Below, piece by piece: positions 16,385 through 24,765 of a DNA stretch of 52,089 bases. This stretch comes from Thiocapsa sp. UBA6158. GTDB lineage: Bacteria; Pseudomonadota; Gammaproteobacteria; Chromatiales; Chromatiaceae. The translations under genes and the position numbers were made by a program. The DNA lies in the NCBI RefSeq assembly GCF_002423035.1, contig NZ_DIUM01000108.1, forward strand, positions 1 through 52,089, in the 5' to 3' direction. The notes under the pieces are model-generated. The model did no database searches and was not told the origin of the DNA. It saw nothing but the letters and a program-made list of their open reading frames with translations. Every line of letters begins with the position of its first letter. Positions within the stretch are counted from its first letter, which is position 1.

Positions 16385-18175
16385 ATGAGTGTCCGTGACG
16401 TCCTTTCGCCCTTTACAGCCTGGAAGAACCTGTTTCGCGATCCGGTCACCATTCGAGATCCGTTCAACGAGCGTCCAGGCGCACCGCGGTATCGCGGTTT
16501 CCACCAGAATGACATCGCGAAATGCATCGGCTGCGGCACCTGTGAAGCGATCTGCCAGAACGGCGCGATCGACATGGTGCCGGTGGAGGGCATTTCGACC
16601 CGGCACGGCGATTCGGGATTGCGTCCGCGCATCGACTACGGACGCTGCTGCTGGTGCGCGCTCTGCGTCGATATCTGCATGACCAGCTCGCTGTCGATGT
16701 CGAATGCCTATCATTGGTTCGATCGCGATCCGGATGTGTTTCGCTTCATCCCTGGTGTCGATGCCAAACCCTGGGACGACAGCACCCTGGGCTATCGCCG
16801 TCCGGAGGGGCATCGGCTGGCGGGCCGGATCCGGGTGGCCATGCCTGAGCTCGAACCCGAGACCCGCATCGGCTCATTCGCGGAAATCGTGCAGGGCTAT
16901 TCGATCGAAGCAGCACGTCTGGAAGCGGATCGCTGCGTCGCCTGCGGTCTCTGTGTCGCGACCTGTCCGACCCACATGGCGGTGCCCGAGTATATCGCCG
17001 CAATTCGCGAGGGCGATTATCGGCGGGGCGTCGAGCTGCTCTACCGCAGCAACCCCTTTTCCGGGATCTGCGGGCGCGTCTGCACCCACAAATGCGAAAG
17101 CGTTTGTGCCGCGCGTCACGAGGGCGATCCCATCGCGATCCGCTGGCTCAAGCGCCACATCCTCGATCAGGCCTCGAGCGAAGATCTCCAGGCCGCGGTC
17201 GGCCAGCCGGGTCCGGATACCGGCAAGCGTGTCGCCATCGTCGGCGCCGGGCCGGCGGGTTTGACCGCCGCGTTCGATCTGGCCAAAGCCGGCCATCGGG
17301 TGCGGGTGTTCGAGGCGCTTGATCAACCCGGCGGCATGACGCGCTGGGGGATTCCCGAATATCGCCTGCCTTATGCGGTGATCGACCGCGATGTCGAGGC
17401 GATTCGTTCGCTCGGTGTCGAGATCCAATGCAATGTTCGGATCGGCGCGGATCTGCCGCTGGACGCACTGCGTGCCCAGTCCGATGCGGTCCTGCTGGCG
17501 CTGGGCTTGCAACTTGGGCGCGGTACCCGGATTCCGGGCAGCGACCATCCCCAGGTGCGCAAGGCCGTCGATCTGCTGCGCGACGTGACGGCCGGCCTGG
17601 AGATCGGCACGCCGCGCTCGGCGGTCGTCATCGGCGGCGGGAATGTCGCCATGGATATCGCGCGGACCCTGGCCCGGCTGCAGCGGGCGGCTTACGGAGA
17701 GGTCCGGGTCACGGTCACGGCCCTGGAAGATCTCGATCACTTCCTGGCCGATCCGGATGAAATCAAGGAAGCCCTGGAAGAAGGCGTGGTGATCCTGGAT
17801 GCCCGCGGCCCGCGCGAGGCGGTGATCGAGGACGGGGTCTTGCGCGCCTTGAAAACCTGGCGGGTCAAGGCCATTTTCGACGAGCAAGGGCGCTTCGCGC
17901 CTATCTATGACGAGACCGACGAGCAGATTCATCACGGCGACATGATCGTCGAGGCCATCGGCCAGATGACCGATACCGCTCTGTTGGGCACGGACCTGAC
18001 CGAAGCCCTGGCCTGGAATCGCGGTCGGCTCCAGGTGGACGCGGGCGGGCGCACCAGCGAATCCTGGCTCTGGGCGGCGGGCGATATGACCCGAGGTCCG
18101 GACGTCGTCACGGCGGTCGCCGATGGTCATCGTATCGCGTCGAGTATCGACGCGGCGCTGCGGGCGAACCTGTAA
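16385..18175 (+). CDS. Fusion of NuoI-like 2x[4Fe-4S] protein with GltD-like NAD(P)H:acceptor oxidoreductase
   Basis: A 596-residue soluble protein. Residues about 1-120 form a NuoI/MbxN-like ferredoxin domain with CIGCGTCEAIC and CCWCALCVDIC, each CxxCxxCxxxC. From about 180 comes a GltD-type N-terminal Fe-S domain (CVACGLCVATCP, then GICGRVCTHKCESVC). An FAD-binding Rossmann motif VAIVGAGPAGLTAA follows at about 282, then QPGGMTRWGIPEYRLP, then the NAD(P)-binding VVIGGGNVAMDIA at about 418. This is the fold of glutamate synthase small subunit and NfnB. The fusion puts a pyridine-nucleotide site directly on the Fe-S chain of the complex. It starts 10 bp after the NuoD-like gene. Confidence 0.93.
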   Translation: MSVRDVLSPFTAWKNLFRDPVTIRDPFNERPGAPRYRGFHQNDIAKCIGCGTCEAICQNGAIDMVPVEGISTRHGDSGLRPRIDYGRCCWCALCVDICMTSSLSMSNAYHWFDRDPDVFRFIPGVDAKPWDDSTLGYRRPEGHRLAGRIRVAMPELEPETRIGSFAEIVQGYSIEAARLEADRCVACGLCVATCPTHMAVPEYIAAIREGDYRRGVELLYRSNPFSGICGRVCTHKCESVCAARHEGDPIAIRWLKRHILDQASSEDLQAAVGQPGPDTGKRVAIVGAGPAGLTAAFDLAKAGHRVRVFEALDQPGGMTRWGIPEYRLPYAVIDRDVEAIRSLGVEIQCNVRIGADLPLDALRAQSDAVLLALGLQLGRGTRIPGSDHPQVRKAVDLLRDVTAGLEIGTPRSAVVIGGGNVAMDIARTLARLQRAAYGEVRVTVTALEDLDHFLADPDEIKEALEEGVVILDARGPREAVIEDGVLRALKTWRVKAIFDEQGRFAPIYDETDEQIHHGDMIVEAIGQMTDTALLGTDLTEALAWNRGRLQVDAGGRTSESWLWAAGDMTRGPDVVTAVADGHRIASSIDAALRANL

Positions 18176-18204
18176 CCATCCTGAAATCGAAATGGGGCAG
18201 CACC

Positions 18205-18705
18205 ATGAGCGAGGGTAGCCACGGCATCGAGCGTCTGCGCGGCAAGACGACGCTGCGCGAAGTGCTGGAAGTCGCCACCGGTTTCGAAGCCAGCGCGCGC
18301 GACTTCTACACCGCCCTGATTCCGCGCGTCAGCAAGAACATTCGCTATCTGGTCGAGGAGCTTGCCGTCGAGGAGCAGGGCCATTTCGATCTCTTCAGCG
18401 CTTTGGCCGCGCGCGCGGATCTGGCCGAACAGATCAAGGCCGAGATCGAGCGTCCGGCCAGCGACAGCCAATTCTCCGATTGTCTGCATCTGCCCGACCT
18501 CGGCGAGAATCCCGACGACCAGACCGTGTTGCAATACGCGATGGGGCGCGAACACGCGGCCATGACCCATTATCGCGAACTGGCCAACACGACCCCGGAC
18601 GGTGCGATCCGCGATCTCTTTACCTTCCTCGCCAGCGAAGAAACCAAACACAAACTCGAGTTGGAAAAACTCTACTACGAAATCGTGCATGCCGGAGGCG
18701 TCTAA
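18205..18705 (+). CDS. Rubrerythrin-like ferritin-family di-iron protein
   Basis: A 166-residue four-helix-bundle protein with the iron ligands expected of the rubrerythrin domain: Glu in VATGFEASARDFY, EEQGH near residue 58, Glu in GREHAAMTHY, and EETKH near residue 150. The C-terminal rubredoxin domain is missing (no CxxC pairs), so this is an erythrin-type protein. It lies 29 bp after the oxidoreductase fusion and appears to be the last gene of the operon. A peroxide-protection role for the oxygen-sensitive Fe-S complex is plausible but inferred. Confidence 0.88.
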   Translation: MSEGSHGIERLRGKTTLREVLEVATGFEASARDFYTALIPRVSKNIRYLVEELAVEEQGHFDLFSALAARADLAEQIKAEIERPASDSQFSDCLHLPDLGENPDDQTVLQYAMGREHAAMTHYRELANTTPDGAIRDLFTFLASEETKHKLELEKLYYEIVHAGGV

Positions 18706-18996
18706 ACCGGTTCAACGTCCGGTAGGGGATTGTTTCGACGCGCTGCGACGGCTCGATCGCCTTGACCTCACGGGGACCGAGCCACGACCGGGGCTTGAAA
18801 GCGGTTTTGCGACGTTTTCGCCTTCGCTCCGATCCGGCCGGTAGCGCTCCGAAGGCCGGGTGTCGATCGGGAGGCATTCGAAGGCCCGGCCGGCGGGAAG
18901 GCTAAGGCCGACTCACGACTTCAAGGACTACCCTGCTCCGGTCATCGAGAACTGGACCGGCGACTCATCACCGCAGCCGGGCAACAAACCCCAGAC

Positions 18997-20142
18997 CTAG
19001 CCTGCCCGCGGCCGCTTCCAGGTATAGACCGCGGTCACCGCATAATTCCAAACCGCACCGACCAGGATCCCGGCGAGCGCCGAGAGGAACCAGCCGGAAT
19101 GTCCGCCTTGGAAGAGATAGTTGGCGATGCCGACGTTGGCCAGGGCTCCGACGCTGCAGGCGGCAACGAAGGAGAGCCAGCCCCAGATCAACTGCCGACC
19201 GCGCAGACGCATGTCACGGTAGGTCAGGATATTGTTCAGGAAGAAGTTGCTCGTCATGGCGACCAGCGTTGCTGCGGCCTGACTGATGAGGAAGGCGCCT
19301 GTGCCGAGCAGGGTCAGCATGGGCCAGAGTACGGCCATGTGCACGAAGACACCGAGGCCGCCGATCGCCGCGAAGGCGATGAAGCGCACCGGAATGAGCG
19401 GGCCGATCAGCTTCTGGGTCAGCATCAGCAGATACTCCCAGAGCACCGCGTTGTCGAGCTTGCTGCTGCCCGCCTCGCGCGCGCGAAAGGTGAAGGGCAG
19501 CTCGCGAAACCGCAGGGGTTGCTCGGCTTCGGCGAAGATGTCGAGCAGGATCTTGAAGCCGACACCGCTGAGACGCCGCACGCATCCCTGGACGACCGAG
19601 GCGCGCACCAGAAAGAACCCGCTCATCGGATCCTGCAGGTCCGCATGAATCAGAGACTGGCCGATCCGGGTCGCGAACCGGCTCATGGATTGTCGACGGG
19701 CATTCCAGTCACCCATACCCCCGCCGGACACATAGCGGCTGCCGACCACGATGTCCAGATTCTCGGCTTTGATGACCTCGAGCATCCGGGGCAGAAGGGT
19801 CTCGTCGTGTTGGAGGTCGCCGTCCATCACCGCCAGGAAGGGTGCGGCGCTCGACATCATGCCTTCGATGCAGGCCGAGGAGAGCCCGCGTCGGCCGATA
19901 CGTTGCACCAACCTGACACGCCGATCCTGTCGTGCAATGGCGCGGACCCGGTCCGAGGTCCCGTCGGGCGAGTCGTCGTCGACGAAGATCAGCTCCCAAT
20001 CGATCCCCTCCAACACAGCGTCGACCCGCCGGACGACCTCGTCCACCATGTCCGCTTCTTGATAGGTCGGGATGATGACGGCCAACTCGGGCGGACGGCA
20101 GTGGTGTTGAGGCATCGGCTGATCCGAGATCCTGTTGGCCAT
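18997..20142 (-). CDS. Dolichol-phosphate-mannose-synthase-like glycosyltransferase (GT2) with GtrA-like membrane domain
   Basis: A 381-residue protein. Residues about 15-245 form a GT2 domain with VIIPTYQEAD, FVDDDSPDGT and MDGDLQHD, the nucleotide-sugar and metal-binding motifs of polyprenyl-phosphate mannosyl/glucosyl transferases. Residues about 255-375 form a GtrA-like four-helix membrane domain (RFIAFAAIGGLGVFVHM, then NFFLNNILTYRD). The fusion suggests synthesis and membrane translocation of a polyprenyl-phosphate sugar. It diverges from the GT39-like gene at 20355, which could use such a donor. The start could also be the Met at residue 10. The 291 bp downstream (18706-18996) has no gene I can support. 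Confidence 0.88.
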   Translation of the reverse strand: MANRISDQPMPQHHCRPPELAVIIPTYQEADMVDEVVRRVDAVLEGIDWELIFVDDDSPDGTSDRVRAIARQDRRVRLVQRIGRRGLSSACIEGMMSSAAPFLAVMDGDLQHDETLLPRMLEVIKAENLDIVVGSRYVSGGGMGDWNARRQSMSRFATRIGQSLIHADLQDPMSGFFLVRASVVQGCVRRLSGVGFKILLDIFAEAEQPLRFRELPFTFRAREAGSSKLDNAVLWEYLLMLTQKLIGPLIPVRFIAFAAIGGLGVFVHMAVLWPMLTLLGTGAFLISQAAATLVAMTSNFFLNNILTYRDMRLRGRQLIWGWLSFVAACSVGALANVGIANYLFQGGHSGWFLSALAGILVGAVWNYAVTAVYTWKRPRAG

Positions 20143-20354
20143 AAGCGGAGGTTCGATTCGTCGAGGGAAGAAACGTACGGGGCGCGCCTTTGAAGTAGAC
20201 TGCCGCCCGCGGCTGCGGACGCGGAACGGTGACGAGACGGCAGATCCGGGCTCCGAGAAGTCTTTATTCTAACGCGACCGCGTTCCCGCCACCTCGACCG
20301 ATCGCAGCCCGGATCGGATCCGCCGAATCAGACAACCCAGCGAGTCACGAGACC

Positions 20355-21905
20355 ATGGAAACGACCCGAGGCATCGATACACCCCGTCAGGCTTGGGGTC
20401 TCTTGCTCGCCCTGATCGCGGCCATGACGGCGTGGCGGCTGGGTGTCGCCGCGATCCTACCCGTTACGCAGGACGAGGCCTATTACTTCGACTGGGCACG
20501 CAGCCTCGCTTGGGGCTATTTCGACCATCCTCCGGGTGTGGCACTGCTCGGCATCGGCACCTGGCTCGCCCCGGGGTCCGCGCTCGCGGCACGCGCGGGG
20601 ACACTGATCGCAAGCGCCCTGACGCTGCTCATCCTTGCGCGCTTTTTCCGCAACTGCGGCCTTACGGCTCCGTGCGATCTAGCCTTGGCGCTGGTCATGG
20701 TCTTCGCGACCATTCCCGGATTCGCCGGCGGCATCATCACCACACCCGACACCGTGCTGGGCCTGGCCTGGGCGCTCGCCCTGCACGAGAGCGAGCGCGC
20801 GCTTGCCGGCCAGCGTCGACGTTGGCTCAGCGCCGGTGCAGCGGTGGGTCTCGGTCTGCTGGGGAAATACACCATGGTCCTGATCGGGCCGGTGCTGCTT
20901 TTGGCCATCATCGCAAGCGACCCGCGCGCGCTGCGCACGCGCTGGCCTTACCTCGGCGGACTCGTCGCGCTGCTGGTCTTCGCGCCGAACATCCTCTGGA
21001 ATCAGCAGAACGAATGGCTGACCATGCGCTTTCAGTTCGGGCACGGCTTCTCGACAGAGGTCGGCGCGCTTCCGGTCGGCGCCCCCGGTGCCATCGAGCA
21101 CGTCGGCCCCAAATCGGTCGGCGAACGCCTAGGCAGCCTCTCGGGTTATCTCGGCACCCAGCTCGCGTTTTGGGGACTGATTGCAATTCCCCTGCTCCTT
21201 GCGCCTTTGATCAACCGGGCGCGAGACAACCAGCCGAGCCATGAGATCACCGCGACACTCGCTCGTCACGCCAAGGCCCTGTTGTGGGCTGCAACCCTCT
21301 TCCCCTTGGGATTCTTCGCCCTGGTCGCGACCGGCAGCGAGGTGGAGCCGAATTGGCCCGCCGTCTACCTCATCTCCGCGGCGCCCTTGGCGACCTTGCT
21401 GCTGCGCAATCTGCGCCCCTGGGTCCTCGCCGCCGCGCTGGGCAATCTGCTGCTTCTGAGTCTCTACGCCTTCCATGCAGCGACCGCGTCACTGCCGCTC
21501 GGAGACAGTCAGAATCGCGTTCTGCGCGAGACCCATGGATTCCGAGAATTGGCCGAGATCCTCGGCACGCTCGAGGAGCCCGTCTTTGCAGACCGCTACC
21601 AAACAACGGCGATGCTTCGCTTCTACGCGCCGAGCTTGGACACCACGACCCAATGGCCTGGCCTCACCCGACCCTCCGAGTATCTGCGGGGCCGGATCGC
21701 ACCGCCACTGGATCCGAAGTCGGTCGATTCACCCTTCTGGCTGGTCTCCGGATTCGGCGCACCGCCGGCCATCGTGGGTTTTCACAGCGATACCCATCGC
21801 AGGCTCTTCGATTGCGCCGGGCAGCCGCTGAGCGAAGCGGCGGAGGCGCCCTGTGCGCGTCCGTTGCACACTTGGAATCTGTATCGATACATTCCGAAGG
21901 GGTGA
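20355..21905 (+). CDS. ArnT/PMT-type membrane glycosyltransferase (GT39/GT83 family)
   Basis: A 516-residue protein with about ten or more hydrophobic segments. The N-terminal catalytic loop VTQDEAYYFDWARSLAWGYFDHPP carries the acidic pair typical of GT-C enzymes that transfer sugars from polyprenyl-phosphate donors to lipid A, proteins or glycans. Lipid target and sugar cannot be read from sequence. The start at 20355 (METTRG) is chosen because the upstream 42 codons of the open frame lack family character. It is divergent from the GT2-GtrA gene; the two share the 212-bp region 20143-20354, which should hold both promoters. Confidence 0.85.
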   Translation: METTRGIDTPRQAWGLLLALIAAMTAWRLGVAAILPVTQDEAYYFDWARSLAWGYFDHPPGVALLGIGTWLAPGSALAARAGTLIASALTLLILARFFRNCGLTAPCDLALALVMVFATIPGFAGGIITTPDTVLGLAWALALHESERALAGQRRRWLSAGAAVGLGLLGKYTMVLIGPVLLLAIIASDPRALRTRWPYLGGLVALLVFAPNILWNQQNEWLTMRFQFGHGFSTEVGALPVGAPGAIEHVGPKSVGERLGSLSGYLGTQLAFWGLIAIPLLLAPLINRARDNQPSHEITATLARHAKALLWAATLFPLGFFALVATGSEVEPNWPAVYLISAAPLATLLLRNLRPWVLAAALGNLLLLSLYAFHAATASLPLGDSQNRVLRETHGFRELAEILGTLEEPVFADRYQTTAMLRFYAPSLDTTTQWPGLTRPSEYLRGRIAPPLDPKSVDSPFWLVSGFGAPPAIVGFHSDTHRRLFDCAGQPLSEAAEAPCARPLHTWNLYRYIPKG

Positions 21906-21970
21906 GCAAAAGGTCGGGTTACGGCGTACATCGCGCGAGTCGGAAAAGATCGAGCGTCGTGCCGACGCGC

Positions 21971-22651
21971 CTAACGCGACGCTCGCGACTGCACCATTTC
22001 ACGGACCTCGTCGATCGAACGTGTGCATCCTCCGAGATGGATGACGGCATGGCAGTTCGGGCAAACAGGTCGTAGGTCAGTGATCGGGTTCACGGCATAT
22101 CGGGCACCGATCTCCGATAAGGGTGTGAGATGGTGCACCTGGATGAAGCCCTCTGCGACCGGGCCGAACAACGCCGGGAAATCGAATCGGCAGATGATGC
22201 ATGCGCACCCATAGTGTTCGATGCAGCGTTGGCGAGCGGCTGGGTCACGTTCGTAGGCATTGACCGTCACGCGGCGTTTGGCACCTTCGAAAAATGTCGA
22301 GCCATCGGTCAATTCCCCCGGCCAGGAAAATGCCTTCGCGATAATGGCCTGACACTCCAGAAGATGTCTGTGCCGATCAACGCCGGCATAGTCCGAGAGC
22401 TCGGCCCAGTTGGTCCGCCTGCCGGTCTCTCCGGCCGGACGTCCCGTCAGACTGCGCTGAGTCGGGTTTCGACTGATCCCTGCGTCGTCGCACATCGCGA
22501 CGATGTTCTGGATCTTCATGCTGATTGATGAGCGACTGCGTGACCGTAGCGCGTAAATAGTCTCGATGCCTCCGATCTCGGCGATGTCGTATCGCGCCGC
22601 ATAGATGCAGAGCACGATCTCATCTCGGGTAAAGGCTTGACGCGTAGCCAT
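21971..22651 (-). CDS. HNH endonuclease family protein
   Basis: A 226-residue protein. The C-terminal half is an HNH domain: CIICRFDF, FIQVHHLTPLSEIG, and VCPNCHAVIH, giving two CxxC zinc pairs and the catalytic HH. The N-terminal part (residues about 1-110) resembles domains often linked to McrA-like or stand-alone HNH nucleases, with GRPAGETGRRTNWAELSDYAG. A role as a modification-dependent restriction enzyme is possible, but no methylase partner is adjacent. It is convergent with the GT39-like gene, with 65 bp between them. Confidence 0.85.
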   Translation of the reverse strand: MATRQAFTRDEIVLCIYAARYDIAEIGGIETIYALRSRSRSSISMKIQNIVAMCDDAGISRNPTQRSLTGRPAGETGRRTNWAELSDYAGVDRHRHLLECQAIIAKAFSWPGELTDGSTFFEGAKRRVTVNAYERDPAARQRCIEHYGCACIICRFDFPALFGPVAEGFIQVHHLTPLSEIGARYAVNPITDLRPVCPNCHAVIHLGGCTRSIDEVREMVQSRASR

Positions 22652-22732
22652 TGACGTCTTTCATTTCCCGCCGAACGTGTTCAACATCGAAACGCCGAGT
22701 TCATCATGCCGGCCGGTCGGGTGGACTGTCGA

Positions 22733-23257
22733 TCAATGATCGTCCCCGCGATTGCTCGCCTTATCCGCCGAGATCCGATCCATCAGCGCGAACAAGACAC
22801 CGGAGACCACAAACGTCATGTGGATTCCGACCTTCCATGCCAGCTGTTCGTTGGTCAGGCGGTCCACGTACATGAAGGCCTTGAGCAGCTCGATGCCGGA
22901 GATGGCGACGATGGAGCCGATGAGCTTCATCTTCAGCTCGGCAAAACCGACGTGTCCCATCCAGCCCGGGCGATCCTCGTGATTGCCCGTGTCGATACGT
23001 GAGACGAAGTTCTCGTAACCGGCCAACACGATGATGAGCACCAGGTTGGCGATCATCACGACGTCGATCAGGGAGAGCAGCCCGATGATCACCTCGCCGG
23101 CCTCGGCGGCGAAGACGAGCGGGACAAAGTGGATGAACTCCTTGACGAACTTGACCAGCAGCAAGGCGATGGCCAGGACGAGGCCCAGATAGAAGGGCGC
23201 AAGCAGCCAACGGCTGTTGAAGATCAACAACTCCAGAAAGTGTTCGATTCGTTTCAT
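22733..23257 (-). CDS. yqhA: YqhA family (UPF0114) membrane protein
   Basis: A 174-residue inner-membrane protein with four hydrophobic segments. The N-terminal FLELLIFNSRWLLAPFYLGL and the central LIDVVMIANLVLIIVLAGYENFVS are characteristic of the UPF0114/YqhA family, and the length is normal. Its biochemical role is not known to me. It stands alone between the HNH gene and the hydrolase-OsmC fusion. Confidence 0.9.
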   Translation of the reverse strand: MKRIEHFLELLIFNSRWLLAPFYLGLVLAIALLLVKFVKEFIHFVPLVFAAEAGEVIIGLLSLIDVVMIANLVLIIVLAGYENFVSRIDTGNHEDRPGWMGHVGFAELKMKLIGSIVAISGIELLKAFMYVDRLTNEQLAWKVGIHMTFVVSGVLFALMDRISADKASNRGDDH

Positions 23258-23408
23258 GTCGAGGTTCCGGTTTACCTTCAGGCCATTGAGTCGGCGTGCG
23301 ACGATTGCGAGCCGCGTAGGCGGGAGCGGGCGGGATGCTACGCGGGCCCGGCCGTCACTTCAACGGCGCGCGATCATTCGGCCCTCGGGCCTCGGCTTGG
23401 GCGTGCGC

Positions 23409-24665
23409 TCAGGGGGCCGACGGCTCCTCCTCGAAGCCGATCCGCACGCTCATGCAGGCAGCCAGCATGCGATAGACCGGGCTGCGGGCAGCGATCTCGA
23501 GCAGACGGATGCGCTCATCGGGCGTGAGGGCACCGAGGATGTTCAGACCGACCTCGATGCGCTCGAGCTTGCCCTCGTGCTCACCCTCGCAGTCGCGGCA
23601 GTCCGTGCCGTGAGCTCGGTCTTGACTCAAACGCACCTCGACATCATCCAACGCAACCCCTTGGTGCCGGGCGTAGGTCCGCACGGTCATGGAGATGCAG
23701 GCGCCGAGCGACATCAAGAGCAGATCGTAGGGTGTGGGTCCCAGATCCGAGCCACCGTCCGACTTGGGCTCGTCCGCCAACCATTGATGGCGATGGGTAT
23801 AGAGTCCGCGCTGGAAACGGGTGTCGAGCTCGGTGACCAGGACCTCTTTCTCGGCCACCCGAGGTGCGGTCCCGATGCTCTGCTCGAAGCCGTGCTTGCC
23901 GAGTCCCAGATAACGGCTCGCCCAAGCGACCAGTGTCTCGGCGACGTACTCGGCGTCTTCGCGATTGGCGAGCAGATGGTCGGCCTTGTCGAGCGAGATG
24001 AAGCTTTTGGGATGCCGCGCCGCCTGGAAGATCTTTCCGGCCTCCCCGATCGAGACGATGGTGTCGAGCGGCGAGTGGAAGACCAGAAGGGCGCGGTTGA
24101 GGTGACGGATGTGGTCCGCCGAGGCGTATTGATCCAAGTCATCGAGCAATTGCTTGCGGATACGAAAGCGCCGCTGCCCGATCTGCACCTCGGCCTCGCC
24201 TGTCTCCTCCAACTGGCCACGCGCCCCGCTGAGGAGGTGCTGGACATGCGAGGCGGTCGCCGGGGAGGCGATGGTCACCACCGCCTCGACTGACGGGAGC
24301 GCGTGCACGGCGGCCAGCACCGCCGCGCCGCCCAGACTGTGCCCGATCAGGAGCGCCGGGGCCTCGTAGTCCTCCTCGAGCTTGCTCGCCGCGGCGAGCA
24401 GGTCGGCAACATTGGATGAAAAATTGGTGTTGGCGAAGTCGCCGTCGCTGTTGCCGAGTCCGGTAAAGTCAAAGCGCAGTACGGCGATCCCGCGCGCGGC
24501 CAGGGCCCGACTGATGCGGGTCGCCGCGGCGAGATCCTTGCTGCAGGTAAAGCAGTGCGCGAAGAGGGCATAACGGGCCGTCGGCACGCGATCCGGAGGC
24601 GTCTCGAGCAGGCCGACCAGCGTGTGCCCTTCGGGATTCGGAAATTCGAGCTTGATACGAGCCAT
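23409..24665 (-). CDS. Bifunctional alpha/beta hydrolase - OsmC family protein
   Basis: A 418-residue fusion. Residues about 1-255 form an alpha/beta hydrolase with HCFTCSKDL, the nucleophile elbow LIGHSLGG near residue 104, and a late SPLDTIV/KADHLL pair for the acid and His. Residues about 275-418 form an OsmC domain. OsmC peroxidases use two cysteines; the first is present in LGACISMTV, but the second position, normally CPVH, reads SPVYRML. Peroxidase activity by the usual mechanism is therefore doubtful. The start MARIKLEFPNPEG at 24665 is where family similarity begins, so the longer open frame to 24731 is rejected. Confidence 0.9.
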   Translation of the reverse strand: MARIKLEFPNPEGHTLVGLLETPPDRVPTARYALFAHCFTCSKDLAAATRISRALAARGIAVLRFDFTGLGNSDGDFANTNFSSNVADLLAAASKLEEDYEAPALLIGHSLGGAAVLAAVHALPSVEAVVTIASPATASHVQHLLSGARGQLEETGEAEVQIGQRRFRIRKQLLDDLDQYASADHIRHLNRALLVFHSPLDTIVSIGEAGKIFQAARHPKSFISLDKADHLLANREDAEYVAETLVAWASRYLGLGKHGFEQSIGTAPRVAEKEVLVTELDTRFQRGLYTHRHQWLADEPKSDGGSDLGPTPYDLLLMSLGACISMTVRTYARHQGVALDDVEVRLSQDRAHGTDCRDCEGEHEGKLERIEVGLNILGALTPDERIRLLEIAARSPVYRMLAACMSVRIGFEEEPSAP

Positions 24666-24765
24666 GCCGGTTCCTCGCGTTGGAGATCCAGTCGGTCCGG
24701 GGAAAGATTCCGGCTTCCAGCTGCCGGCCACCAGCTTTGTTTATCCATCGAATGGATCAGCCGAC

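Noticed and set aside
18704..18785. Possible fourth 82-bp element after the rubrerythrin stop (TAAACCGG)
   Set aside because: Only the first few bases match and no GACGCGGTTT end is found at the expected distance.
21950..21990. GAGCGTCG/CGACGCTC inverted repeat between convergent genes
   Set aside because: Long loop, no T-run, and it overlaps the HNH coding end; not a convincing terminator.
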